A stretch of 61,089 bases of DNA from Trueperaceae bacterium (GTDB taxonomy: Bacteria > Deinococcota > Deinococci > Deinococcales > Trueperaceae): contig JAABTL010000015.1 in the NCBI GenBank assembly GCA_011389865.1, forward strand, positions 1 to 61,089, written 5' to 3'. The position numbers and the translations under genes were made by a program. This document shows positions 1-8,383 of this stretch, piece after piece. A model generated the notes under the pieces. That model was not told the DNA's origin. It saw only the letters and a program-made list of their open reading frames with translations, and did not search any database. Numbering within the stretch: position 1 is the first letter of the stretch; every line of letters starts with the position of its first letter.

Positions 1-471
1 CAAACTGACGCCGCCCGGGATGCCGAGCACGCCGCCGCCCTGGATCGAGATCCCCAGGGGCGCGCGCCGCTCCCGGCTGAGCGCCAGGAGCTCGAGCGAG
101 CCCACGCTCAGGTGCGACCCGCCGCGGATGAGCGCGCCGGGCCACAGCACCGAGGCGTCCGGGTTGAAGAGCGCCATCTCGGTGGGGTTCTTGGCGATGC
201 TGTACGGCGTGGTCGAGCAGGTGTAGACGGTGCCGTCGACCTCCTCCTGGTCGATGACGGGGGTCTCGCCGGTCGGTTCGCCGGCGTTCTCGACCACCGG
301 CGGGGCGACCTCGTCCCAAGCGGGCAGCGCCGCCACGAAGGCGTCGACACTGCCGACGGGTCCACCCTGGCCCCCGCAGGCGACGAGCGTGAGCAGGGCG
401 GCGAGGGCGAGCGACGGCGGCCAGGGCGTGGCAGGCTTCGGGCGATGGCTATGGCGGTTCGGATGGGTCAT
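1..471 (-). CDS. Thiol-activated cytolysin-like lipoprotein, N-terminal part (cut by window edge)
   Basis: The reading frame opens with ATG at 471 and runs off the window start, giving 157 residues. The N-terminus is a lipoprotein signal: a basic stretch, a hydrophobic core and a lipobox LVAC at about residues 29-32. Further on the segment YSIAKNPTEMALFNPDASVL followed by WPGALIRGGSHL resembles the start of domain 1 of cholesterol-dependent (thiol-activated) cytolysins and their Bacteroidota-type relatives, where the pattern is NP-x-A-x-V-hh-PGALI. The following RRAPLGISI also fits that family. These proteins make large pores in cholesterol-containing membranes, but the pore-forming and membrane-tip regions lie outside the window, so activity cannot be judged. 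Assignment is from remembered family patterns. Confidence 0.6.
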   Translation of the reverse strand, partial: MTHPNRHSHRPKPATPWPPSLALAALLTLVACGGQGGPVGSVDAFVAALPAWDEVAPPVVENAGEPTGETPVIDQEEVDGTVYTCSTTPYSIAKNPTEMALFNPDASVLWPGALIRGGSHLSVGSLELLALSRERRAPLGISIQGGGVLGIPGGVSL

Positions 472-604
472 CGGCAGCGCCTCCTCGAAGGGGATGCGCG
501 CACCGTAGTCGCTGGGTCATCAGCGGCGTATCAGCGGGCCACGCTCCGCGACCCGGCCTGCAGCGCCCCGCCAACTCGGCAAGCATCCATTGCGCGAGCG
601 GATC

Positions 605-625
605 GGTACGACCTAGAGTCATACC
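605..625. promoter_or_regulatory. Candidate operator of the first MazEF-type module
   Basis: An inverted repeat GGTACGAC-ctaga-GTCATACC (one mismatch) lies 14 bases before the antitoxin start at 639. The same half-site GGTACGAC occurs in front of the second MazEF-type module at 31186, which supports autoregulation by the RHH antitoxins. This is inference from sequence symmetry and position. Confidence 0.45.
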
Positions 626-638
626 GGGAGGTTGCCGC

Positions 639-878
639 ATGAAGACCAAGGTCGCCGTCAGCATTGACGACCGGTTGATCCGAGAGGTCGACCTGCTCGT
701 GCGGGACGAGCGTTACGCGAGCCGCAGCCAGGCCATCGAGGCGGCGGTGGCCGAACACCTGCGCCGGGTCCGGCGGCGGCGTCTCGCCGAGGCCTGCGCC
801 GTGCTCGATCCCGCCGAGGAGGTCGCCCTCGCCGAAGAGGGTCTGGGCGCCGACGCACGAGCATGGCCGCCGTATTGA
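639..878 (+). CDS. Ribbon-helix-helix antitoxin of a MazEF-type module
   Basis: A 79-residue protein with an RHH/CopG-type N-terminus: a beta strand TKVAVSIDD, then two helices with the SRSQAIEAAV motif at about residues 27-37, and an acidic C-terminal tail suited to binding a toxin. It starts at ATG 639 behind a GGGAGG ribosome-binding site. Its last 16 bases overlap the toxin gene, which indicates translational coupling. In such pairs the antitoxin neutralises the RNase toxin and, with it, represses its own promoter through an upstream palindrome (here 605-625). The family call is good; the exact antitoxin class is inferred from the neighbour. Confidence 0.8.
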   Translation: MKTKVAVSIDDRLIREVDLLVRDERYASRSQAIEAAVAEHLRRVRRRRLAEACAVLDPAEEVALAEEGLGADARAWPPY

Positions 879-1201
879 GGGGTGACGTTCGCTGGGCCTC
901 CCTCGATCCCGTTCGCGGATCCGAGAAGGGCGGTCGACGCCCCGTCTTGATCCTCAGCGACGACCTGTTCAACGAACGCTCGCAGACGGTGATCGCGATG
1001 GTGGTCACGAGCCAGCAACCGAGAGCCGGCTATCCCCTGAACTACGAACTCGCGGGCATCGACCTGCCCAAGCGCTCCTGGGTCAAGATCACGCAGGTAC
1101 GAACGCTGGCGGTCGAGCGCCTGGGCAGTCTTCTCGGCCGGGCCACCCCCCGCCAGATGGCGGAGGTCGTTGAGGGCCTGAACGAGATCATCGCCGCCTG
1201 A
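863..1201 (+). CDS. MazF/PemK-type endoribonuclease toxin
   Basis: A 112-residue protein with the MazF/PemK fold signatures: RGDVRWASLDPVRGSEKGGRRPVL in two parts (strand, then GSEKGGRRP loop), LILSDDLFN, and a C-terminal region ending in helix MAEVVEGLNEII. MazF toxins cut mRNA at short specific sequences when the antitoxin is degraded. Length matches the family (110-120). The ATG at 863 overlaps the antitoxin by 16 bases. The arginine of GRRPVL and the later TQVRTL strand are the usual active-site elements of the family. Cleavage specificity cannot be read from sequence. Confidence 0.88.
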   Translation: MAAVLRGDVRWASLDPVRGSEKGGRRPVLILSDDLFNERSQTVIAMVVTSQQPRAGYPLNYELAGIDLPKRSWVKITQVRTLAVERLGSLLGRATPRQMAEVVEGLNEIIAA

Positions 1202-1262
1202 GGGCACCCTAGGCCGACCCCCCGAGCATGGTCTTCCTCATGCACGGGCGGTACCGTCGGGC

Positions 1263-2132
1263 ATGATCGCCCGGACGCTCCGCCTCGTCTTCGTCGGGGC
1301 GCTGATGGCAGCGCTGCTCGCCGCGTGCAGCCGATTCGTCCTGCCGCCGGACGCGTTCGTCGTGGGGGGCGAGGAGCGGCCCGCGGTGGTCGTCCCACCG
1401 CCCGACCACGACCCCGCCGTGCCCACGCCACTGCTGATGATGCTGCACGGCTACCGCTCGAGCGCGGCGCGGGTGGAGCGCGTCTTCCCCTTCGGGAGTG
1501 GGGCGGCGGTCGCCGGCGTCATCGTCGTGCGCCCGCAGGGCACGCGGGACACGGCCGGGCAGCGCTACTGGAACGCCGCCGAGGCGTGCTGCGACCTGCT
1601 CGATCGAGACGTCGACGACGAGCAGTACCTACTCGAGATCATCGAGGAGATCGAGGCCACCGTCGCCGTTTCGGACGTCGCCGTGTTCGGCCACTCGAAC
1701 GGCGGCTTCATGGCCTACACCCTCGCCTGCAGGAACCCGGCGCGCTTCGCGGCGGTCATCACCGTCGCCGGCGCGCTCGACGATCCGCCCCCCGACTGCG
1801 GCGCGGACGGGCCGCCGCGCGTGCTGCACATCCACGGCACCGACGACGGGATCATCAACTACGAGGGTGGCTCGATCTTGGGGCAGCCGCCGTACACCGG
1901 CGCGGCGGCCACCGTGGCCGTCTTCGCCGACGGCGCCGGCTGTGGCCCCCTCACGGCCGGGGCGCCGTTCGATCTCGACGCCGACATCGAGGGCGCCGAG
2001 ACGGTTCCGCTCGTCGCCGATTGCCCGGAGGGCCGCCGCGTGATGCACTGGCGCATCGACGGCGGACCCCACGAGCCCGCGGTGCGCGAGAACTTCGCCG
2101 CGCGCGTGCTGAGGTTCGCGTTCCCGGAGTGA
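1263..2132 (+). CDS. Poly(3-hydroxybutyrate) depolymerase/feruloyl esterase-like lipoprotein
   Basis: A 289-residue alpha/beta hydrolase of the LpqC/esterase PHB-depolymerase group. The N-terminus is a lipoprotein signal with lipobox LAAC at about residues 19-22, so the enzyme is probably membrane-anchored and exported. LMMLHGY gives the oxyanion region. The nucleophile elbow GHSNGG puts the catalytic serine at residue 145; HGTDD supplies the acid (Asp194 or 195) and GGPHEP the histidine (270). Substrate is unknown; such enzymes cleave short polyester or aryl ester bonds. It is followed by a 12-bp-stem terminator shared with the convergent outer-membrane gene, so it is probably monocistronic. 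Confidence 0.82.
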   Translation: MIARTLRLVFVGALMAALLAACSRFVLPPDAFVVGGEERPAVVVPPPDHDPAVPTPLLMMLHGYRSSAARVERVFPFGSGAAVAGVIVVRPQGTRDTAGQRYWNAAEACCDLLDRDVDDEQYLLEIIEEIEATVAVSDVAVFGHSNGGFMAYTLACRNPARFAAVITVAGALDDPPPDCGADGPPRVLHIHGTDDGIINYEGGSILGQPPYTGAAATVAVFADGAGCGPLTAGAPFDLDADIEGAETVPLVADCPEGRRVMHWRIDGGPHEPAVRENFAARVLRFAFPE

Positions 2133-2136
2133 GCGC

Positions 2137-2164
2137 GTGACGGGCCCCCGGAGGGGCCCGTCAC
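2137..2164. terminator. Bidirectional terminator-like hairpin
   Basis: Perfect inverted repeat GTGACGGGCCCC / GGGGCCCGTCAC with a four-base loop CGGA. It sits between the stop codons of two convergent genes (2132 and 2176). There is no T-run, so termination is inferred from stem strength and position. Confidence 0.7.
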
Positions 2165-2175
2165 CTGCCCCGGCT

Positions 2176-3414
2176 TCAGAACGCCATGCTCAGCGAGGCG
2201 CTCATCCCGCTACGCTCGCGCCACACGCCGAAGCGGCTGTCGTCCGCGCCGTAGGCGACCACGGCCTCGAGGGTGCCGGTGACCCCGTCGGCGAAGTCGT
2301 ACGCCACGCTCGGGCGCAGCAGGCCGCTGCCGTCGAAGTCCTGGACCCAGGCGGCTTGGAGGTCGGTGCGCGCGTCCACCGCGTGGTTGACGATCGCCAT
2401 GCTGCGCCACGCGAGCTCGACGCCGCCGTACGTGCCATCGGGCGCGGCGTCGCGCGTCTCGCCGTCGAGCACCAGCTGCAGCACCAGGCGCGGGCCGTCC
2501 GGGATGGGCGTCTCGCCGCCCACGACCACCTGGAAGCCGGGGTTGCCGACGGTGGGGTCGGTGCCGTCCGGGTCGCGGGTGAAGGTGTAGGCCCCCTCCG
2601 CGCGGAACACGAACTGGCCCAGCGCGACCGAGCCGTCGATGCCGACGACCTCGATGCGGTCGTAGCGGAGCACGGGCTGCAGCGCCACCTCGCCGGGCGT
2701 GCCGGTCGGCACGATCTCGGCGGACGCCGTCGGGGTGTCGCGGACCAGGTGCAGGTAGCTGACCGCGAGGTCGAAGCCGGGCGGGCGCCACTGCGCGCGC
2801 ACGCCGAACTGCACGTTCTCGAGCGCCGCGGCCGGCCGCTCGTCGCGGACCGGGCGCGTCTCGACGACGGTCATGCCCGGGGGCAGCATGGGGACGGGTT
2901 CGTCGCGCCAGGCCGCGCTCGGCGGCAGCGAGGCGACGAAGACGGGTAGCAGCGCGGCCTCCAGGGTGACGTCGCCGTCGAGGTAGGCGCGCAGGTGGAC
3001 CATGGGGGTCGCGAGCTTCACCGCGTCGATCGGGACGCGCAGGTCGCGCGGGTTGAGGCGGTCGACGGGGTTGACGGCGTCGGTCGAGCCCCACGACACC
3101 GCCTGGTTGCCGGCGGTGAGCTCGACGTCGCCGAGGTACAGGCGGGCCCAGGCCTCGCCCAGGCGGACCTCGCCGCGGTCGAGGGCGGCGTCGGCCTCCA
3201 GGTCGATGGCGACGCGGAAGGCGGCGGTCGGGAAGTACTCGCTCCCGACCGTGCCGTCCAGCGCGCCCTGCGCCCGCGCGCCGGCGGCGCTGAGGTCGCC
3301 GGAGACGTCGACGCCGAAGCGGGCGGTGAGCGAGCCGCTCCACTCGCTGCGCACCTGCGCCAGCGCGGACGCGCTCAGGGCCACCAGGGCCAGGATGACG
3401 ATGATGCGGCGCAC
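2176..3414 (-). CDS. Outer-membrane beta-barrel protein of the RND operon (DUF1302-like)
   Basis: A 412-residue secreted protein: a Sec signal ending ASALAQ, then alternating hydrophobic/polar strands (for example TARFGVDVSGD, AFRVAIDLEAD, VELTAGNQAVSWGSTDAVNP) and a C-terminal strand ending in phenylalanine (SASLSMAF), as expected for an outer-membrane barrel. The AGNQAVSWGSTDAVNP and DRLNPRDL segments resemble DUF1302/Wza-independent porin-like proteins often encoded with MMPL exporters. The start is GTG at 3414, one base after the upstream stop. It is the last gene of a three-gene operon and may provide the outer-membrane step for the exporter. Function is inferred from context. Confidence 0.65.
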   Translation of the reverse strand: MRRIIVILALVALSASALAQVRSEWSGSLTARFGVDVSGDLSAAGARAQGALDGTVGSEYFPTAAFRVAIDLEADAALDRGEVRLGEAWARLYLGDVELTAGNQAVSWGSTDAVNPVDRLNPRDLRVPIDAVKLATPMVHLRAYLDGDVTLEAALLPVFVASLPPSAAWRDEPVPMLPPGMTVVETRPVRDERPAAALENVQFGVRAQWRPPGFDLAVSYLHLVRDTPTASAEIVPTGTPGEVALQPVLRYDRIEVVGIDGSVALGQFVFRAEGAYTFTRDPDGTDPTVGNPGFQVVVGGETPIPDGPRLVLQLVLDGETRDAAPDGTYGGVELAWRSMAIVNHAVDARTDLQAAWVQDFDGSGLLRPSVAYDFADGVTGTLEAVVAYGADDSRFGVWRERSGMSASLSMAF

Positions 3415-3415
3415 G

Positions 3416-4219
3416 TCAGCGCCTCAGGAAGCGTTCGGTGAAGACCTCGTCGGGCAGGTCGCCGTCGAGCGTCACGTCGCCCTGGCGGATCACGGTCGTG
3501 GACCCGCGGCCGAGCGTCTCCATGCGGCGCTCCATCCCGAGCAGGTAGTCACCCACCTGCTGGACGTCGTGCACGGTGAGCTCCTTGATGGCCTCTTCGC
3601 CGCGGTAGTAGACGACGCGTTCCGGGATCAGGGTCGCCTCGGGCACCTCGAGGACCAGGCGGTCGTAGGTGGAGCCCGAAGCCGCCGTCGGGGTCGCCTC
3701 GATCACGTAGCGGGGGCCGTCGTCGACCCGCAGCAGGACGTAGGTGTAGTCGTCGGGGTCGATGCCCTCGACGTCCTCGTAGGCGAAGTCGGAGCCGAAG
3801 AACGACTCGCCGCGCTGGCCGCCGGCGACGCGACGGACGCGGTCGAGCGCCGGCAGGTAGACGAGCGTCTCGTCGACGGTGCCGTCGTCGATGCGCAGGA
3901 AGCCGGAGCCGGCGATGTCGGCCGGGGCCGTGAACTTGAGCAGGCGGCGCTCGTCGCCGGTCGACCAGGAGCGCATCTCGCGCGTGAGCGATTGGCCGGC
4001 GGCGTTGGTGATCGTCATCTCGAGGGTCGCCTCGACGCTGGCGGGCTCGGGTCGGGCCTCGACGGCCGCCATGAGCTCGTCGGCGCTGGCGTAGGCCTGG
4101 GCGGCCGCGGGGGCGCCGAGCAGGGCGAGCGCCGCGACGAGCAGGAGGGCGACGGCGAGCGGCGTAGCGGGGCGGCGGAAGGCGGTGGCCGTGGGGGTCG
4201 GGTCGGTGCTTCGGGTCAT
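3416..4219 (-). CDS. LolA-like outer membrane lipoprotein-sorting protein
   Basis: A 267-residue exported protein. After a long N-terminal signal (hydrophobic core about residues 20-40, cleaved near AAAQAYA) comes a LolA/LppX-like beta sheet: ATLEMTITNAAGQSLTREM, RLLKFTAPADIAGSGFL, ETLVYLPALDRVRRV, and FFGSDFAYEDVEG. This pattern is typical of the 'outer membrane lipoprotein-sorting protein' encoded next to MMPL/RND transporters, thought to carry a lipidic substrate across the periplasm. The ATG overlaps the RND stop by four bases (ATGA), and the barrel gene follows one base after its stop, so the three are co-transcribed. Confidence 0.8.
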   Translation of the reverse strand: MTRSTDPTPTATAFRRPATPLAVALLLVAALALLGAPAAAQAYASADELMAAVEARPEPASVEATLEMTITNAAGQSLTREMRSWSTGDERRLLKFTAPADIAGSGFLRIDDGTVDETLVYLPALDRVRRVAGGQRGESFFGSDFAYEDVEGIDPDDYTYVLLRVDDGPRYVIEATPTAASGSTYDRLVLEVPEATLIPERVVYYRGEEAIKELTVHDVQQVGDYLLGMERRMETLGRGSTTVIRQGDVTLDGDLPDEVFTERFLRR

Positions 4220-6486
4220 GCTGTTTCACCTCCGAGGGTGGTGGCGAGGTTGGCCGAGCGTCCGCCCGGGTCGCGGAAGGCGACGAGGGCGACGGCGGGG
4301 AGCAGGGTCAGGGTGGCGATGCCGACGAGCGCGACGGTCAGGACCATCAGCCAGCCGAGGGTGGCGACGGGGACGAAGTCGGCGAAGGTGAGAGCGAAGA
4401 AGCCCACGCCGAGGGTGGTCGCCGTGAACAGGATCTGGCGCCCGGAGGTGATGACGGCATGGCCGACGGCGTCCTCCGGCCCGCGGCCGCGGGCGCGCTC
4501 CTCCATGTAGCGCACGGTGAGGTGGATCGCGTAGTCGCCCACCCCGATCGCCAGCGCGCCCATGAGCATGGTCGCGAGGTTGAGCGGGATGCCGGCCCAG
4601 CCGAGCAGGCCGTACTGCAGGGCGATGGTGGCGACCAGCGCGAGAATCGTGACCAAGGCGGCGCGGAACGAGCGCACCAGGCTGTCGATGGCGAGCACCA
4701 GCAGGATCGCGAGCGTCAGGCTGATGAGGAAGTCGTGGCGCATCGCGTCCTCGACGGCGAGCTCGAGCACGGCCTGGCCGGTGAACCCGTAGGTCGCGCG
4801 GCCGCCGAGCGTCTCCTCGGCCATGCCTTCGAGCTCCGCGAGCAGCTCCCGGCCACGGGTGGTCGAGCTCGACCGCACCACCAGGTTGACGAGCGCGCTC
4901 TGCTCGTCGAGCGTGAGCAGCTTGGCGAGCTCCGCCGCGTCGCCCGACGACGTGTAGAGCAGCAGCTCCTGCGCCGCCGCCTGGCGCGTCGGCGGCAGCC
5001 CGTCCTCGCCGGTCAGCGTCTGGTGGATGGCGCGCATCACCTGGGTGATCGACTGGGCGCCGCCGACCTCGGGCAGCGTCTTCGCCTGCGCCTGGAAGGC
5101 CTCGAGCGCGGCGAGCACCTCGGGGTCGAGGATGTCGCCGTCGACGCGGACCTGCACCACCGAGCTGCCGCCCAGGGTCGCCTCCACGGTGCGCACGCTC
5201 TGGCGGGTCGGGCCGTCCGCGGGGAAGAACGCGAGGATCGAGGTGTCGGCCTGGATCCGCGCGATGCCCAGGAGCGCGCCCACGACGAGCACGGCGGCGA
5301 CGCCCATGACCACCCGCGGCCGCCGGGTGACGATCGCGGCGACCCCCGCCAGCAGGCGGCGGATGCGGCCGGGCGCCTCGGGGTCGGGGACGCTGGCGGG
5401 GTCAGGGAGCAGGCGCAACAGAGCGGGCAGCAGGACGAGCGCGGCGAAGAGCGACGAGAGCACGCCGAGGGCGGCGACGAGGCCGAGGCCGCGCACCATC
5501 GCCAGGTCCGAGAGCAGGAACGTGCTCATGGCCGCCGAGATCGCCAGGCCCGAGACGAGCACGCCCAGCCCGGTGCGCTCGAAGGTGCGCCGCAGCGCCT
5601 CGAGCTTCTCGGTCCCGCGTGCCAGCTCGTAGTCGTAGCGCCCCAGCAGGTGCATCGAGAACGAGGCCCCGACGGCCATGACCGCGATGGGACCGATCAC
5701 CGTCAGCGCCATGAGCTCCTGGCCGAGGAGCTGGAAGATCCCCATCCCCCAGACCACGCCGATGACGATCTGCACCAGCGCCAGCGCGACGCGCCGGGTG
5801 GTGCGGAAGTTGACCCACAGCATGAGCAGGATCAGCGCGAGCGCGGTCGCGCCCAACACCGGCAGGTCGCGCGCGATGATCTCGCGCAGCTCCATGGTGG
5901 TGAAGGCCGCGCCGGCGAGCGCGTGGTCGCCGGGCCAGGTCTCGCGGGTGGCGTCGGCGACCGTGCGGGCGTAGGCGGCGGCGTCGATCGTCCCCTCGTA
6001 CTCGATGATCAGGCTCGCGCGGCGGCCGGCGTCGTCGACGAACACGACGTCCTGGTACATCTCGGCGCCCTCGAGGTAGCGGCGCGCATCCGCGATGGCG
6101 GCGGCGTCGGCGAGATCGGACGGGATGAGGTCGCCGACGATGAGGAAGCCGTCGTCGTCCTCGAGGCGCTTGGCGGTCGCGAGCGAGGTGACGTCGCGGG
6201 TGCCCTCGAGCCGGTCGATGGCGCTCGTGAGCGAGCGCAGCGCCGCCAGCCCCTCGGCGCTCCAGAGGTCGCCCTCGACGACGAGGAGCAGCCGATCGCC
6301 CTGGGCGAAGTCGACGGCGAGCTCGTCGGCGAGGATGGCGGCCGCCGACTCGGGCGGGTAGAGCGCGTCGGTGCTGCCGTCGGTGGTCGTTTGGACCGCG
6401 CGGGTCACGAAGAAGCCGGTGGCGAGCGCGAAGGCGATCACGACGAGGACGGAGTGTCGCAGGGCGAGGGCGGTCAGGAGGCGCAC
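4216..6486 (-). CDS. RND/MMPL-family transporter
   Basis: A 756-residue membrane protein with duplicated architecture: one transmembrane helix at residues 8-28, a large periplasmic loop, a block of about five helices (215-385), a second single helix near 395, a second large loop, and five helices at 600-745. This is the MMPL/HpnN layout used to export lipids, hopanoids or drugs using the proton gradient. Motifs include GPIAVMAVGASFSMHLLGR and GALAIGVGDYAIHLTVRY, the repeated GhGhDhhhH-like signature of the family. Translation starts at GTG 6486. It is first in the operon with the LolA-like and barrel genes and lies downstream of a TetR-type palindrome at 6568. Substrate unknown. Confidence 0.88.
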   Translation of the reverse strand: MRLLTALALRHSVLVVIAFALATGFFVTRAVQTTTDGSTDALYPPESAAAILADELAVDFAQGDRLLLVVEGDLWSAEGLAALRSLTSAIDRLEGTRDVTSLATAKRLEDDDGFLIVGDLIPSDLADAAAIADARRYLEGAEMYQDVVFVDDAGRRASLIIEYEGTIDAAAYARTVADATRETWPGDHALAGAAFTTMELREIIARDLPVLGATALALILLMLWVNFRTTRRVALALVQIVIGVVWGMGIFQLLGQELMALTVIGPIAVMAVGASFSMHLLGRYDYELARGTEKLEALRRTFERTGLGVLVSGLAISAAMSTFLLSDLAMVRGLGLVAALGVLSSLFAALVLLPALLRLLPDPASVPDPEAPGRIRRLLAGVAAIVTRRPRVVMGVAAVLVVGALLGIARIQADTSILAFFPADGPTRQSVRTVEATLGGSSVVQVRVDGDILDPEVLAALEAFQAQAKTLPEVGGAQSITQVMRAIHQTLTGEDGLPPTRQAAAQELLLYTSSGDAAELAKLLTLDEQSALVNLVVRSSSTTRGRELLAELEGMAEETLGGRATYGFTGQAVLELAVEDAMRHDFLISLTLAILLVLAIDSLVRSFRAALVTILALVATIALQYGLLGWAGIPLNLATMLMGALAIGVGDYAIHLTVRYMEERARGRGPEDAVGHAVITSGRQILFTATTLGVGFFALTFADFVPVATLGWLMVLTVALVGIATLTLLPAVALVAFRDPGGRSANLATTLGGETA

Positions 6487-6567
6487 GGGGCGGCTCCTGG
6501 TGTGGCGGTACGCACGCGGGGCGTGGTCATGGGGTCTCCGATCGGTGCGGCTGGAGGAAGGTGGAGT

Positions 6568-6585
6568 TGAGTGGGTACTTACTCA
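6568..6585. promoter_or_regulatory. Candidate TetR operator before the RND operon
   Basis: Imperfect 18-bp palindrome TGAGTGGGTACTTACTCA, centred on GTAC, lying 82 bases before the RND start. It shares the TGAGTG...ACTCA half-sites with the palindrome at 7294-7311 before the TetR gene, so the regulator probably binds both. Confidence 0.6.
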
Positions 6586-6630
6586 GTTCTGGCGACGGCG
6601 GCGCCCGGCTCGGCCGGACGTGGCACGGGC

Positions 6631-7272
6631 TCACGGGGCGTCTTCGCGGGCGAGCGCGCCACGAAGCCAGACGTCGAGCAGCGCGGTCGTGAAGCGCCGC
6701 GCCTCGACCTCCCAGGCGGCGTCGTCGAGCTCGGCGCGCGTGTAGAAGAACATCAGCAGCGTGGAGAGGAACGACGCGGCCGCCACCGCGGTCGGCAGGT
6801 CGGCGCGGAGCTCGCCGGCGGCCACGCGGCGGTCGAGGTAGCCCTGGAGCCCGCCGCGCACCTCGTCGAGCAGCGCTGCGAACGCCGCGCCGACCTCGGG
6901 GTGGGCGTGGGCCTCGCTGACGAGCATGATGACCAGGTCGCCCTGGTGGCGCACCAGCTCCACCCAGCCGCGCGCGATCCGCGGCATGGTGCGCGCGGCC
7001 GGGGCGTCGCCCTCGTCGCGCAGCAGCGATCGCACCTCCAGCAGGAGGGCGCTGCGCTGCTTCGCGAGCTCGACGAGCAGCTCGGCCTTGCCCCCGAAGT
7101 AGTGGTAGATCAGGCCCTCGGTGATGCCCGCTTCCCTGGCGATCGCCTTGGTGGTGGTCCCCGCGTAGCCGTGGTGCGCGAAGAGCGTCAGCGCGGCGTC
7201 CAGGATCTGGCGGCGTCGCTCGTCGGCGCCCAACCGGTGGGTCGTCGGGCCTTCCTGGGGGTGATCGGGCAC
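6631..7272 (-). CDS. TetR/AcrR-family transcriptional regulator
   Basis: A 213-residue TetR-family repressor. The N-terminal helix-turn-helix is clear: RRRQILDAALTLFAHHGYAG, then TTTKAIAREAGITEGLIYHYF and GGKAELL. The C-terminal ligand domain is all-helical. Start is GTG 7272. It lies directly upstream of the RND exporter operon on the same strand. Palindromes of the same type occur 21 bases before its own start and in front of the RND gene, so it likely represses both and is released by a substrate or related lipid; the ligand is unknown. Confidence 0.9.
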   Translation of the reverse strand: MPDHPQEGPTTHRLGADERRRQILDAALTLFAHHGYAGTTTKAIAREAGITEGLIYHYFGGKAELLVELAKQRSALLLEVRSLLRDEGDAPAARTMPRIARGWVELVRHQGDLVIMLVSEAHAHPEVGAAFAALLDEVRGGLQGYLDRRVAAGELRADLPTAVAAASFLSTLLMFFYTRAELDDAAWEVEARRFTTALLDVWLRGALAREDAP

Positions 7273-7293
7273 GCGGGCTCCTCTCCGCTCGTT

Positions 7294-7311
7294 GTTGAGT
7301 GTTCACTCAAC
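7294..7311. promoter_or_regulatory. Candidate TetR autoregulatory operator
   Basis: Palindrome GTTGAGTG-TT-CACTCAAC, perfect 8-bp arms, 21 bases upstream of the TetR start. It matches the half-site of 6568-6585. Confidence 0.65.
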
Positions 7312-7376
7312 ACAGCGAAGGTACCAGCGCGGGTGTTGCGTGTCAAGCGAAGCCGAGCGCGGCGTCCCGCGGATTC

Positions 7377-7416
7377 GTGTCCCAAGGTGTCCCGCGGTGT
7401 CCCGCGGGGTGTCCCC
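7377..7416. repeat. Short tandem repeat, 10-bp period
   Basis: Units gtgtcccaag, gtgtcccgcg, gtgtcccgcg and a final degenerate gtgtcccc follow each other between the TetR promoter and the end of the peptide permease gene. A related ggcgtcccgcgg precedes them. No function is evident. Confidence 0.5.
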
Positions 7417-7423
7417 CCGCCCC

Positions 7424-8383
7424 CTACCGCCCCACCATCCGCGGATCGAGCAGGTCGCGCAGGCGGTCGCCGAGCAGGTTCAGCGTCAGCACCACCAGGA
7501 AGATCATGGTGCCGGGCACCAGCGACACCCACGGCGCGACGCGCAGGAACTGGCGTCCGTTGGAGAGCATCACGCCCCACTCGGCCTGCGGCGGCTGGGC
7601 GCCGAGACCGAGGAAGCTCATCCCGGCCGCGGCCATGATCATCCAGCCGACGTCGAGCGTCGCGGCCACCACGATCGGGCTGAGGGAGTTGCTGAGGACG
7701 TGGCGCAGGAGGATGCGAACGGGCCCGGCGCCGGCGGCCTCGGCCGCCTCGACGAACTCCCGCTTGCGCAGCGTGAGCGCGCTGCTGCGCGCGATGCGCA
7801 CGTAGTAGGGCACGCCGGCGATGGAGATGGCCAGCATCGTGTTCATGAGACCCGGTCCCAGGATGGCGACGATCATCAGCGCCAGCAGGATGTACGGGAA
7901 GGCCATGAGCATGTCGACGACGCGCTGCGTCCAGAAGTCGAAGCGGCCGCCGAGGTAGCCGCTGACGAGCCCGAGCGTCACGCCGATGACCACGGCGATG
8001 CCGACCGCGGCGAAGCCGACGGCCAGCGAGACGCGTGCGCCCCACACCACGCGCGAGAGCAGGTCGCGGCCGAACTCGTCGGTGCCGAGGAGGTGACCGG
8101 GCGTCAGCGGCGGCTGGAGCCGGTCGATCAGCGACCCGCGTACCGGGTCCGGCAGGCCCAGCCAGGGCGCCAGCAGCGCGGCGAGCACGAAGACCGCCAG
8201 GATGACGAAGGAGACGGCGGCCACGGGCTCGCCGAGGATCGCCCGCCAGAACGCGCGACGGCCGCGCGGCGCGGGGGCGCCGTCGACGGGGGCCCCGGGC
8301 TCGCCGCCCGGGATGCCCGCGCCGCCGCCCGACGGCCCGACCGGGCCGGGCGCGCCCCGCAGTGCTCTCGGCCCGGCGCTCAC
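7424..8383 (-). CDS. dppC: Peptide ABC transporter permease, DppC type
   Basis: A 319-residue inner-membrane permease. After a proline/glycine-rich N-terminal extension of about 45 residues comes the DppC/OppC pattern: first helix VSFVILAVFVLAALLAPWLG, then GTDEFGRDLLSRVVWGARVSL, and the EAA loop EAAEAAGAGPVRILLRHVLS that contacts the ATPase. It ends LNLLGDRLRDLLDPRM, the family's usual C-terminus. The start is taken as GTG 8383, which overlaps the DppB stop by four bases; a longer upstream frame is only a shadow of dppB. No ATPase gene lies next to it, so the ATP-binding subunits must be elsewhere. Confidence 0.9.
   Translation of the reverse strand: MSAGPRALRGAPGPVGPSGGGAGIPGGEPGAPVDGAPAPRGRRAFWRAILGEPVAAVSFVILAVFVLAALLAPWLGLPDPVRGSLIDRLQPPLTPGHLLGTDEFGRDLLSRVVWGARVSLAVGFAAVGIAVVIGVTLGLVSGYLGGRFDFWTQRVVDMLMAFPYILLALMIVAILGPGLMNTMLAISIAGVPYYVRIARSSALTLRKREFVEAAEAAGAGPVRILLRHVLSNSLSPIVVAATLDVGWMIMAAAGMSFLGLGAQPPQAEWGVMLSNGRQFLRVAPWVSLVPGTMIFLVVLTLNLLGDRLRDLLDPRMVGR

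Noticed and set aside
4459..6570. Long plus-strand open frame of 703 codons
   Set aside because: It is the antisense shadow of the RND transporter gene; composition is arginine/glutamate/glycine-rich with no domain, as usual opposite GC-rich genes.
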